Assembly (NCBI RefSeq): GCF_910589235.1
Contig: NC_060974.1
Location: 3,089,003 to 3,153,002, forward strand
Reading direction: 5' to 3'
DNA: 64,000 nt
Source: Vespa crabro
Taxonomy: Eukaryota > Arthropoda > Insecta > Hymenoptera > Vespidae
A program made the position numbers and the translations under genes. How positions within the stretch are numbered: position 1 is the first letter of the stretch; each line of letters starts with the position of its first letter. A model generated the notes under the pieces. The model was not told the origin of the DNA. It ran no database searches and saw only the letters and a program-made list of their open reading frames with translations. Below, piece after piece: positions 36,338-49,147 of the stretch.

Positions 36338-38255
36338 ATGACATCACTTGATTTAAGACAACAGAAGCTTGAACAACAGGTGTGACTGAATTACATTTAA
36401 AAAATTTATATATATATATATACATATATTATGTGTGAATGTATATATGTATATATATATATGTATATATATTTTGATAATATCGTGGTTAATGAATTAC
36501 ATTTTTTATTATAGAGACAATTAATTGCACAAAAAATGAAACAAAAAAGACAAAGTGGTGCTGGTGGTATGGTGCAGGCATCAAATATATCCACTACACA
36601 ATTAACAAGTCATACTATGAAATGGATTAATCCTAATAAAGAACTTCATGGTAAAATTGATATTTATTATAATTGAAAGTATTATTTTTATAGAATAATA
36701 TGTTTATCCGGAGTTCAATTTTATAGGATACGATGGGCCTTTACAGTTCACAATGTCCCAAACAAATCCAGATATTGGAACGTTTTCAGAAAATAAACCT
36801 ATAGAAACAGAAATTAGTGGTAAAATTATAATTATAGTATAATATTGTTATATTATTTCTATGATTTAAATTAAATTGAAACGATAATTTATATTTTAGA
36901 AGCAAGCTCCGAAATAGCATTTTACGAAGGTACGGAAGCTAGAGAATGCGCAGATGAAGAATCGTCTCCTGTAGATTTGCATTCTCCTTCAGAATCTCTG
37001 CCATGTTCTTCTCCTCTTAAAATAGCACCATCAGAAGTAACTCGTACACTTATCAATAGAGACAATCATTCTACTGTATGTATTAATCCAATTATTATAG
37101 AATATCATTTCATAAATTTGCTTTGTATATTATTAACAAGTTATTCCTGTAAGGTCTATTATAAAATAATAATTTTCTTTAATCCAGAGTCCAGAGTTAG
37201 AAGGTAATGTAGAAGGAAATATAGAACAATTTGTATTGCAACCAGCAAATAAAAAAATGCATTATAAGTGTCGTATAACACGTGATAAAAAAGGTATGGA
37301 CCGTGGTCTTTACCCTACTTATTTTTTACATCTTGAACGTGATTATGGAAAAAAGGTTAGTATATTTTAGATCTATTTAATAAATAATTGAATTTTCATT
37401 ATAGATGTTATTTTAGATATTTTTATTGGCCGGACGTAAGAGGAAGAAAAGTACAACAAGTAATTATTTAATTTCCACGGATCCTACAGATCTTTCAAGA
37501 GGTGGCGAATCCTATATAGGAAAATTAAGATCTAATCTCCTTGGGACACAATTTACTGTTTATGACAATGGATATTCATTAATGAAAGATTGTAAGAGAG
37601 ATGAGCGTTTTAATCCACGACAAGAATTAGCTGCAGTAGTATATGACACAAACGTCTTAGGATTTAAAGGTCCACGAAAAATGACTGTTATTATACCTGG
37701 AATGACGCCTGATCAAAAACGAGTTGAAATTTGTCCACGGGATGAAACGGAAACATTGCTTGGTATATAATAAATTATTTAATCATACAATATACAAGAT
37801 TAAATATATTGAAGATATTTTGATAAATTTGTCAAGATATTCATTTTATGATCATTTCAGAACGTTGGAAAATGAAAAATATGGATAATTTAATAGAACT
37901 ACATAACAAAACTCCAGTATGGAATGACGATACGCAATCGTATGTGTTGAATTTTCATGGCCGTGTGACACAAGCATCTGTTAAAAATTTTCAAGTTGTA
38001 CATGACAGTGATGGTTAGTTTAATAGAAAATAAAATTATGAAAACAATTCATATTATAAAATTTCTTAATTCTGTGTATTGTTTTTTTTTTTTCTTATTA
38101 TTTTCTTTTTTTTTTTTACAGTGGACTACGTTGTTATGCAATTTGGACGTGTAGCTGAAGATGTCTTCACTATGGATTATAGGTTCCCACTTTGTACACT
38201 TCAAGCTTTTGCGATTGCTTTAAGTAGTTTTGATAGTAAACTAGCATGCGAATAA
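36338..38255 (+). CDS. ktub: King tubby, Tubby-like protein
   Basis: Eight exons: 36338-36379, 36515-36650, 36727-36819, 36900-37075, 37188-37355, 37417-37762, 37861-38013, 38122-38255; 415 aa. The N-terminal part is short and variable with RQQKLEQQRQLIAQKMKQKR. The tubby domain starts near residue 155 (FVLQPANKKMHYKCRITRDK) and ends with the conserved FPLCTLQAFAIALSSFDSKLACE-like tail. Inside are NYLISTDPTDLSRGGESYIG and KLRSNLLGTQFTVYD, the region that binds phosphoinositides, and NFQVVHDSD. Family members tether to plasma-membrane PI(4,5)P2 and carry receptors into cilia with IFT-A; in Drosophila ktub acts in sensory cilia and rhodopsin endocytosis. All junctions keep frame. Confidence 0.96.
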
Positions 38256-39025
38256 GAGTGATATGAAAATATAAAGAGGATTAAAGAATTGGAACCAAAG
38301 TTATGAATAAAACAAAGTCACAGGAACTTTTTTCAGGACTTGCATGATATAAAAGCAATGAAGCAAATCCGTTTACATATTTCAAAATATACATGAAATG
38401 GGTTTGTTATATTTCATATATAATATTTATAATTGAAATGTGTGAAATAGGAAATGAACAAAGAAGGAAGAAATTAAACATGAATTTTGTGTATTAATGC
38501 AATAGATATTTGTGCACATTTAAAAAGTTTTAAAAAGAGATGAACTATACTACCATATTTGACATAGCACATAAGAAGAAAGAATAATCTATTAGAAATT
38601 AAATATAATGAGAATAGAAATCAATTTATGCCTTAATTCTATGATTCAATTGTGACTGGCATATATCTAAAATTATGTTGCTGTCTATATTTAAGACAAA
38701 AGCTTATAATAGACAATCAAAATTAAAGTAATTCGGTGCTAATTTGATAAATATTCACCGTATAAGAGTTGGTTTTATAAAAAAGACTAAAAAAAGGAAA
38801 AAAAAATTGTGCTAGAAAACTGTGTGTGTTCAGCTTTTCTATCTATATACACAGTATGTAATCTTTTTTTAATATCATATAACAAGTTTATACTTATGTT
38901 CTCTTCTTTGTATTTAAGTTAGAACTGAACTACTTAGTACGATATTAGATAAAATATAAAACGTGTTTCTCTTTCACATTAATTAAAATGCTAATCTTTT
39001 ATAAGAATTATTAATATGATAGGGG

Positions 39026-39059
<34 letters not shown>

Positions 39060-40049
39060 AAAAAAAACAAAAACAGTTAAAATATTTGTACTACTGCCTC
39101 TCGTAAAATTTGTTTTTAAAATGAGTGTGTAACCCATAATTTATTCTAATAATCACATATATCACGAATATTGCAAGTTCTTCTAGGCATGTATCTTAGA
39201 AAATTCATAAATGAATTTCGATATATCATAGCTTTGTAAATGAAAGCACAGTAATATTTTTTTTTAATTATCTACATTAATTCTTAGTTAAGACAAAATA
39301 TATATTATATGCAAGGCTTTTAATGTGTACCTGACGTACGATCTGTATAAAAAAAATAGCATCAGTTTTATATAATATTTAATATTTAATTATTTTATAT
39401 ATTTTAATTTTATACACACACACATACGCACACATACACACACACAATTTCTCATGCGTATATTTTTTTAATTCTTTTATATCATGTCTGTTTTCATTGC
39501 ATTTATTTGATACTAATATCAAATAGCATTGCACCATGTTAATACTATAAAAGATGTAAAAGTATGTTTACTATGCAATAGACAAGAAACTAAAATACAG
39601 TACAGTGCTGTTCTATTTATCAAAACAATTATTAGAAACAAATTAGTTTGTATTTTAATGTAAATTTTGATAAATATTTTGATACAAGTGCGTAATATAA
39701 CTTATATAAAATTTGGACAATAATACATCATATATTGATAGTATTTTATCTCTATTTGAAATATTTAATAAATATTAACAATAAATTGGAAAGTCATTTA
39801 TTGTTTTTACAAGTATCTGTATATTTAATTATACAGTACATATATGATATATAACTACACTTAAAGTACAATTAATGTATTAATTAATCTAATAATGGGT
39901 TCAATTTGTCTTAATTTATTTAAAGTAAAGTATTATAATAAACAGATTCCTCTACACTGTACTGTATATTAGAATTAATAAGAATACAATGATTGTGTGA
40001 TTATTTAAATTATTTGATATTGTGCCTTCATGTTCAATATATACTATAT

Positions 40050-40050
40050 A

Positions 40051-40102
<52 letters not shown>
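40050..40102. repeat. (TA)n microsatellite
   Basis: About 26 TA units, extended by TATG interruptions up to 40,128. Confidence 0.9.
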
Positions 40103-40113
<11 letters not shown>

Positions 40114-42387
40114 GTATATATATATATAAAAATAGTTCACATACAATTTGTACAAGACCATACATTTTATAATATAAACTAGCTTGAATAATCATATTAT
40201 AAATATTAGATATTTATTATTCAATGTAATGTGTATTTTTAACTATGAGAAAATGGAAATAATCTCCTTGTTATGTTTATCTTTATGAATTTATTTCATT
40301 AGATAGAATGCAACATATGAAATCTGAAAGCAATTCATTCCAATAATCGCATAACAAAATAATATATATATATATATACACACATACATATGTTTGTATT
40401 GAAATTAAGTGAGTTGAAATATATTTTGCAATAATAACAAACAGTATTATAAAATGAATGATCAAACAATTTTACCGAATTATAACGATATGATTATATA
40501 ATGATATATCATATATTAAGAATAATTATAGTCTGTGAATAGTATATCATATTCTCTAGAAAAGTGTCATTTTATATATATATATATATAAAAAAAAAAA
40601 AAATCCTTTTTTGTATTACCTTTTTACATTAACAAGTTTTTTGTATCATTGTTAATTAAGGCCAAATGAGTTTTTAGTATTTATATATAGAGTAATTTAA
40701 ATGAGACATAAAATTATATTGTCATGAAATGTCTATTATATTGTCATGAAAAAAAAAAGAAAGAAAAAAAAAAGAATGAAAAAAAAGGAAGAAAGAATTA
40801 TTCAAGCATTTAGTATAATATCTAAATATCAAAAAATTTATTTTTCTCTTCCAACTTTATATATAATTTTTTCTATAATGTTAATTGTGAAAAAAAAACG
40901 GATTTTACTATGATTATTATTTATGTATGAAGTATTTGATCATTATATCTTTGTGTAAGATTATGTAAATAAATATTTGGTGTGTGTTAAAAAAGTTTAT
41001 CTTTCTTAGTATGTTAATTTAATTCAGAGAAGAAAATTGTTTAGAAAGAAATAATATCAAATAGAAATGACAGTTTTCTAATAATACCTGCAATGTTTTA
41101 ATCATATTATATTATATAAGAAATCCAATAAAAAATGATTTTGAATAAAATGTATATATACAATATTTATTATCACAAATTATGTAAAAAAACATTAGTG
41201 ACATTAATTGCTTATAGCATTATTCAAGGCAGTAAAACAAATTACCTGGCCATACTTGTTTTTCATACCATATAAGTATATATAACAAACATTTTATTAA
41301 TACAATAATACAATCAAGGCACTTAAGGTCTAGTTAGTCAATATTCAGTCACTATTTTTATCGTAAGTGAAATGATATTCAAAGTATATGAAATTTTATT
41401 AGAAAATATGTAATAATATGTATGTAAATGTATAGACACACACAAATTTTGAAATTATTAATTTTAAAAATATAAACAGAAATTTAACAGTTCTTATTTA
41501 TTATTTTTTTTATTATTATTATTTTTTTTTCTTTATTAATCGCAATAGGTTTACACATTTTCCATTTTCAATTTTAAAAGCACTCCTATCTCGCATTTTT
41601 AATTATCGAGTATACAGTTCTTACTCTTGATGTGATATGACTTGTCAGTTTATATTTACTTATACTATATATTTTCAAGAATGTTTTTAATTTTTTAATT
41701 TGATTGGATAAAGGATCACAAGTGTATTTGTTTTTATATACATGATTCTTTACTGAAAATACTAGGACGGATATGAAAAATATGATATTTTCTGGGATAC
41801 ATTGTATTTGTTAAAATACAGATTTATATATATTTATTTGAAGAATATTTTTTATTTTGCAATAATTGTAATCCTTTATCCACAAAATTATGAAGGAAAT
41901 TTTAAAAAATGCGAATAAATTAAAAAAATAAACAATAATTCGTTATATCATAAAATTGGATAATTATTTCTATGTAACATATGAAACAGATTCAGTTAAA
42001 TATAACAAACCTGATGTTCAGATGTAAACGTTCTCTTTTTTTTTGGCAACAGTAATATACATTTTTATTCTTTTATTTTTGAAATTATGATATTCAACTA
42101 TAAGATATTTTATATTAAGATATATATCAAAGAAACTTATAATGTACAAGTTACAAAATCTGCCATTAAAAATATATTATTTATATGTCAAATAAGTAAT
42201 CATATAAAGAAAATTTAAAATTTAAAGAGATACATTAATTATTCTGGAAACACAAAAGCAATATTTATCTTGCAGATAATATAGCATGAATTATTAAAAT
42301 GAAAAAAAGAAAAAAAAAAGCATAAATGATAATGTTTCTGTTATTTCATTATTATTATTAGTAGTAGTAATAGTATTAGCATAATCA

Positions 42388-42397
42388 TCATTATTAC

Positions 42398-42480
<83 letters not shown>
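42388..42480. repeat. (ATT)n microsatellite
   Basis: About 30 perfect ATT units. On the minus strand they open a 63-codon poly-Asn frame that is not a gene. Confidence 0.95.
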
Positions 42481-42481
<1 letters not shown>

Positions 42482-42513
42482 GCATTGTTTATGCATTGTT
42501 TATGCATTGTTTA
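42481..42513. repeat. Three tandem copies of an 11-mer
   Basis: TGCATTGTTTA is repeated three times without change, directly abutting the (ATT)n run. Confidence 0.9.
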
Positions 42514-42845
42514 TTATTTTCGTAAATATTCGTATAAAAAATTATCTTACTATTTCCTAATAGCAAATATAACATTTCTGTGAATGAATATGCATATAAA
42601 ATCTTGTGTAAAACCGAAATTAAACGTAAATTTAATATGTGATATGTGTTATAACGATTGAGCAGGAACTGTACACTTCCTGGAAGCTCAATAATACTGA
42701 ATATGTTAATATAAATTAAATGATTACCTATAATGGAAATTTTCGATATTTTGTGCACGAATGATCGCAGTAATAATTCTTGTAAAATGAAAACGCTCAC
42801 ACATAATAATATTGCTATTGCAATTCCTTTAAATAATATTTAGTT

Positions 42846-45422
42846 TCACAGACACCCTTTTTTTAAATCACCTTGAGTAGTTTTTACGTTTGGCCTTACA
42901 AATCTAAAAGCTGGTATGCGCGACGGAGGTCTAGGTATACCACTTACTGTACCAACTGGTTTATTTCCAGTATTCCAGTTACTTGGCTGTCTAAGCCTAG
43001 TCTTATTTTCTGTCATATTAGTTAATTTATTTGTTGTCTAAAACAATATACAGAGTTATGATTATTATTTTGAAACAGAAAATTTGACAAATTATTAATA
43101 ATTAATTAATATTTTGTTTTACCTGCTTCACAACAGCAACAGCATTTTCCTGTTCTTTTTCTTCCAAATTACCTTAAAAGATAAACAAAAATTATTTTAT
43201 AAAACTCTTAGTATCATAAAGTAAAATTTTATATAAAATTTTAATATAATATATACATATATATAATGTTTAACTAACTTGACATTTTATGTTCTCCATT
43301 GGTGTTTATAGCTTGACTAGATCCAGTTGGACTTATTATCGGGGAACTAGTCTTAACTGTTGAATCTATACTAAGTGGTGAACTAGAATTGCTCTCAGTT
43401 TCCTCTACATTATGTTTTAAAATTGGAGATGGTAGATCCTTTAATTCATCGATCCAATTATTACGTAAAATGTGTTTCTTTGGTTTTGGTGTTGATTCAT
43501 GTTTAGAACCTACTCTCAAAACATTTAAAATATTTATTTAATTATAACCTAATAAGATACTATAGTTAAATTATTTTATATGAAAATATATTTACCCTCT
43601 TCTTGTGTATATACAATTTGATGCAATTGTTCCATATTCGTTGTACGTACATTATATGAATTATGACTACTGTCAGAACACATACTAAGTCTATCATCTA
43701 AGTCAGGAGCACTATGAGCACTTTGAGTGCTATCTATACTTTCTGTAGATCCTCCAGAATTTGGCTTTTGAAATGTTGTATTAATGTCAACATGTGGCAA
43801 TCGTTGTTCCGAGCCACTTCTCAATTTTCCCAAAGAATACGGTATATTTGTCATTGGATTTGCTATGGCTTTTATTGTATTAATACATGAACCTTTCACT
43901 TGTCTCACGTTAGGTAAATATGAAAATCCAGTTGTATCAATAGTTTTTGTTGTATTTGATAAAAGATTAGGATTTGATTTTTGCAAGAATTGTGGCAGTT
44001 TAGATAATTTTTTTGGCGCATGTAATTTTTTCTTTGGGGGTTTTGAAACCGGCTTACAAAATGTTGCATCCATATTACTAGGTGGCTCTATAGTCTCTAT
44101 ATTGCTCTTCCCATTGATACTACTAGTTTTTTTTGTAAAAGTATAAAACTTACGACTCTGCAAATCTTTTTGTGTACATGTTACTATATTACAATCTGAT
44201 AATTCATTTTTACTATTAGATTGATCTTTTGGAGATTGCTTTTTATATGTATTGTATTTGTTTTCAATAGGAATATTACTTTTCTGTATAAGATTTGAAT
44301 CATAAGTTACATCAATATTTTCATTTGTCTTTAACTGAGTACAAGGTTCATTGGAAGTATTACTATAGACAGAATGCAGCTTGTATTTCCCACTCCGTTG
44401 AATTTCTGTTAGTAATTCTCTTCTTAATGAAGGAATTTCTTCTGATGATAAACTTGTAGGGTTCATATATGTTGATTGATATTGATTCGTATTCTTGTTT
44501 ATACTGGTGAATGTTGAATTTAGTGGATTTTCATGTTTAGAAGAATGATTGGAATATGAAACAGGTATCTGAGGTACCGGATTTATACAATTATTCTGTA
44601 CAGGTAAAACCGTAATGTTTAAACATTGCGTGGCAGCTTCTTCCATATTAGAATCAGTATTAACATTTTGCTCATAAGAATCAGATGTATTTGTTACTAA
44701 CGCACTGTTTTTTTCCTCTTTTACATTTACACATTGATATGTAGTGTCTAATGAGTTTTTTGTTCCATTACTTTCTGATTTTATCACTGTAACATTAAGA
44801 TCACATGGATTTGTAAATGTGGAAGACAACACATTTGCACTTATTTCTTCTATCTCTGCATTCATTGACGTCAATGACATATCATTGTGAATGTCTATAT
44901 TGTAAATATTATTAATATTCATTTTTTCAGTATTTCTTGGTTTACTAATAAATGTATTATTTATAGAAACTTTATCCTTATTTTTATTTTCCAAAATAGT
45001 TTTATCATTGAATTTTGATAAAAAAGTTGCTTCCAAATTAAGCTTTGGGTTTTTAGTTTTGATAAATTGACATTTATCTATCATTGGATGGGATAAATTA
45101 TCTGAGTTAATAGCACAATCGTAGTCCGTATTATATAATGTGTTATCATTAGTCAATGATGTGATAGATGAATATAAAACAGAAGGATGAGAAACATTCA
45201 TTAATGTATCACCAAAATCGGGTTCGACTAAATTGATAAATGAATCAATTCCCTTTGATTGCGACATATTTAGAAAGGCTTCCATACTTTCTTGTCCAGA
45301 TGTAATTAAATTATCATCAGGAACATAATGATTAGCTCCCATTGTTGCCTTTAGCATAAAAGGTACAGCGTCTTTCTTCTCATTGGTTTGGTTTTTATAT
45401 GTCTGTATATTAAAAATAACAC

Positions 45423-45461
<39 letters not shown>

Positions 45462-46040
45462 TACATATATATATTTGGAATCAGTAAAATTTTTTATTAA
45501 ATCTCTAAGAATCAGAAGGATAATACTAACTAACGTATGGATCTTTTTTTTTTCTATGGCAGTCAAATGTTATAATAATTTCTAAAACTTACATTTTGAT
45601 ACAAATTCTGAGCTTCTTTGTCTCGAATTTTACATGCACCTTGTAAATGAGGAGGCAATGATTCCATGATAGATTCAAAGCTCATTCTGCTATTTCGTTT
45701 TTTAGGCCTTGTAAATGTTCTCGTATCAGTAAATCTTTTATTAACTAGAATCAATGAAATATATGGGTACATCATGAGGATAAAGAAAGAGAAAGAGAAA
45801 AAAAAAAGCTGTAGAAAAAGGAATACCAGTAGGAATATTTTGTAAACTCATCTCTGAGGAATTTCTCAGCCAGGCATGTAAGTCATACACTGTAGTTTTT
45901 GATGAACATTGCACAGGTTCAGATAACCTTAAATACAAATATTCGTCATTTTTTTTTAAGCATTACTACATCACATTTATTAATTATAACGTATAATGTG
46001 AAATTAAAAATACAAATTGTTGCTTTCAAAAATGTTCCCT

Positions 46041-46076
<36 letters not shown>

Positions 46077-46342
46077 TTTTTGAAATAATAAATACTCTTC
46101 GATGGATAAAAAAATAATTCGTAAAAGGAAACAAACTTTTAATATATATATATATATATATAAATAAAAAAAAAAAAAAAACCATTACAGTCATACAAAT
46201 TATCTTCTCTCTCTTACCATCTATCAGTGTCACTAAAATCAAAAATTGATACGTCAATTGTATCATCATATTGGATAGCAAGAGATTCATCAAGATATTG
46301 TTTTTCCACGTTCTCAATAACTTCCACTTTTCGTTCTGACAT
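42846..46342 (-). CDS. Unrecognised 886-aa disordered protein with C-terminal SxIP motifs
   Basis: Seven exons: 46342-46218, 45927-45827, 45744-45593, 45402-43596, 43512-43279, 43172-43123, 43037-42846; 886 aa. I recognise no folded domain. The N-terminus (about 1-125) is conserved-looking and acidic to mixed, with FDFSDTDRWLSEPVQC and SFESIMESLPPHLQG. Most of the 1.8-kb fourth exon is Asn/Ser/Thr-rich and probably disordered. Near residue 590-700 come basic Pro/Lys stretches (KPPKKKLHAPKKLSKLPQFL) and KLRSGSEQRLPHV. The C-terminus has two SxIP motifs, SGIP (855-858) and SRIP (862-865), in a basic Pro-rich context (SGIPRPPSRIPAFRF). SxIP in such a setting is the known ligand of EB1-family microtubule plus-end proteins, so a microtubule or spindle-associated adaptor is likely. 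Exon junctions keep frame throughout. Confidence 0.8.
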
Positions 46343-46844
46343 ATTCTATTTCAATCACAAAGTTAAAAATATATAGGGACAGGCATTTTACTGTTATAAG
46401 CTCTCTTTACCGACGAAACGTAACCGAATAGACAAATTTCTATAAATCACATATGTTTCTATGACGTTATTTACCGTATCATATACAATTTACAATAAAT
46501 AATATAGATTCTTAAAAAATTAACATCGATATTGTTGATTGCCAACAAAAAACACACAGATATAGACGTAGGAACTTCGGTACGTTACATTTGGCTTACT
46601 TTTAGAAGACCCGCAACTCACATCCTCAAAGTACGTCTACATCGAACCACGGATGTTATGTTTTTATTGCATTTCTATGTTTCTCGATCAATCTGCCATC
46701 TATAGAGGGCTATAGTAATCTTTAAGTTTTCGAAACAATTATGGCGGCATAACCTCTAACTTTCGTTTGAAATTTAGTTGTCGAACTTGTTGACAAGTGA
46801 TGTGGATTTTCTCGTAAAATTTTTATTTTTCAATTGAATCGAAT
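46343..46844. promoter_or_regulatory. Putative shared promoter region of the SxIP-protein gene and the ZAD zinc-finger gene
   Basis: 502 bp between divergent starts. The section 46,540-46,760 has higher GC than its surroundings (for example ACGTAGGAACTTCGGTACG), as expected for a promoter core. No coding exon was seen. Confidence 0.45.
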
Positions 46845-47021
46845 ATGTTCATAGTAACTAAAGAAATCGATGGAGAAAATATCAGCAAATTGTGTCGTAC
46901 GTGTTTACGAGAGGACGGTGATAAAATGGTTTGTTTGTTTGTTGGACCTGCAGGCTCTTCTCTCGCTGCCAAACTGAGATCATTATCGTGTCTAGAAGTA
47001 AATAAATATAACGTTACAATC

Positions 47022-47066
<45 letters not shown>

Positions 47067-48935
47067 TTATTTCTTTATTTTGCCTTTTTTATTTTTGCTT
47101 TGTCGTAGGTTTGGCAAGGAGATGGATTACCAGAAAAGATGTGTGACCGATGTGTCACCAGAGCAGAATCTGCTCTTTTGTACAGAGAACAATGTAGAGC
47201 AGCCGATAGGGCTTTAAGACAGGCTGCTTTAAAGGTATTATATTTATATTTTCTAATACTTTTATTTACAATTTAATAAATCATATGTTTATGTTTTATC
47301 CATTAGGTCTCTGGTTTAACTTCCTATGCAACTGTATCAGGCTGCAAATTGTATCAGCAGAGTCAAGGTTTTATGCCAGTACAAAATTCACACAAAACTT
47401 TAAAATGTATAGAATGCGGAGCTGTGTTTATGAGTTATCAAGAATTGTGTGCTCATAATAGATTGCATTTACCTTTCGTACAAGAAAATATCCCTGTAGA
47501 ACATATGCACATCATAGAGTCTCAAAATACATATCTTAATTTCAGTCATTTAAATTCTAATCTCCCTAACGATGGCATACAGAATACTCAATTGTCACCA
47601 TTAATTACGTCTAATGTAATGCATATGATGTCAGTTAATGAAGATGGTTCTAGTAGAGCTGCTTGCGCGCTCCATTGTTCTCTCTGTAATCATACATTTA
47701 CTAATAGAACGCAATTAATATGTCATAATATAGCTCATACTACGGAAAATATAGATATATCTTGTGACAATGACAATATTGATATTTGCGAAAATTCTAA
47801 TCAACTACCGCAGAATTTGAGCTACGAAAGATCTATGAATTCTGTCGATAATTCGATTGAAAATTTATCTTATCAAAGACCTAACGTGGATAATAATGAA
47901 ATGCAAAATTTAAACTTTCCGGATAATATTCATCTCGATGATGTTCGAGAAAATGGTACGCAACGCGTTCAAAATATAATGCATTCAGAAAATGATGTCA
48001 CAAATGTGCATAATTTACAATTTACCAAAGCACCAAATGTTGAAACAGGTAGACATATCTTAAATAACTATCAAGTTTGTTCATCCGATTCTAATTATAA
48101 GGAAAAACTTGATGCAAAGGAATTAACTAATTCGCATTCAAAAAAATACAAATGTAAATTATGCACTAAACTATTTAGTCAAAAATCCAAATTACTTGCT
48201 CATCAGATATCTCACAGCGATCAAAGACCATATAAGTGTCACAGTTGTGAAAAAGCTTATGCATCTAAAAGTAAATTGAATGCGCATATGAGATTACATA
48301 CTAAAAAGAATGTACATTTTTGCAAATTATGTAACAAAGTATTTACATATCCTTCTTATCTTGAAGAACATATGAAAACTCATAACAAGATATATAGTGA
48401 TTCTAAAAAGGTATTGCAACTTGAGGGTTTCCAATGTAATACGTGCAAGAAACGATTTAGATTAATAAAAAATTTAAAAGCTCATGAAAAATTACATACT
48501 GGAAAAGATCTTATTCAATGTGAGATATGCGATAAACGATTTAGTCAAAATTACAATTTAAAAGTACATTTACAAATGCACAAATCAATAAAGATGCATA
48601 AATGTGAATATTGTAACAAATGTTTCACTCAAAAGGGTAATTTGGTGGAACATTTAAGAATTCATACGAAGGTAAAACCATTTGAATGTAAATTATGTGG
48701 CAAAACATTTTCTCAATCAAGTCATCTTAAAAATCACGAGGCTTCGCACGTTTCCCTGAGACAACATCAATGTCGATTATGTGGGAAACGTTTTAAACTG
48801 GCGAATCATTTAAAGAGACATTTAAATCTACATACAGGAACAAAAGCATACAAGTGTGAACAATGCAATCAAATGTTTTCTCAAGCTTTTAGTTTAACTA
48901 GACATATGAAGAGGCACAGTGATTCACACATTTAA
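46845..48935 (+). CDS. ZAD-type C2H2 zinc-finger protein, eleven fingers
   Basis: Three exons: 46845-46997, 47109-47234, 47307-48935; 635 aa, junctions in phase 0. An N-terminal zinc-finger-associated domain is shown by LCRTC (Cys17, Cys20) and MCDRC (Cys63, Cys66) with the GLPEKMCDRC pattern. Two C2H2 fingers follow at about 126-148 and 222-245. A long Asn-rich linker then leads to nine fingers in a nearly continuous array from about residue 372 to the end (for example KCKLCTKLFSQKSKLLAHQ, ECKLCGKTFSQSSHLKNHE). The ZAD dimerises and is an arthropod-expanded domain, so this is probably an insect-specific DNA-binding regulator. I cannot name an orthologue. The first two exons are short and encode only the ZAD. 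Confidence 0.9.
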
Positions 48936-49147
48936 TTATAATATAAAAAGAAATTTTTATAAAATACATCAGATAATATAATATATCATTCCTTTAAATA
49001 TATATGTAAAATAATCTTCGTATTAAAAATAATCATCGTAAAAAAAAAAAAAAAAAAAAAGATAAAAACAATTACAACAATTTTGGTAATAATTTTGATA
49101 ATTCTTATTGATATAATGCAATTATTTTTCATTTTTAATTGTACAAT

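Larger units (their letters stand above)
38256..42845. other. Long gene-free stretch between ktub and the SxIP-protein gene (3' to 3')
   Basis: 4.6 kb between two convergent genes, no credible exon on either strand. It is very AT-rich, with a poly-A tract at about 39,026-39,056, (TA)n at about 40,050-40,102, poly-A patches near 40,590 and 40,750 and a long (ATT)n run at 42,388-42,480. Most of the left part is presumably ktub 3' UTR. Confidence 0.5.

Noticed and set aside
42294..42485. 63-codon poly-Asn frame
   Set aside because: Pure product of the (ATT)n repeat.
43784..44146. 120-codon plus-strand frame
   Set aside because: Antisense shadow of the large exon of the SxIP-protein gene.
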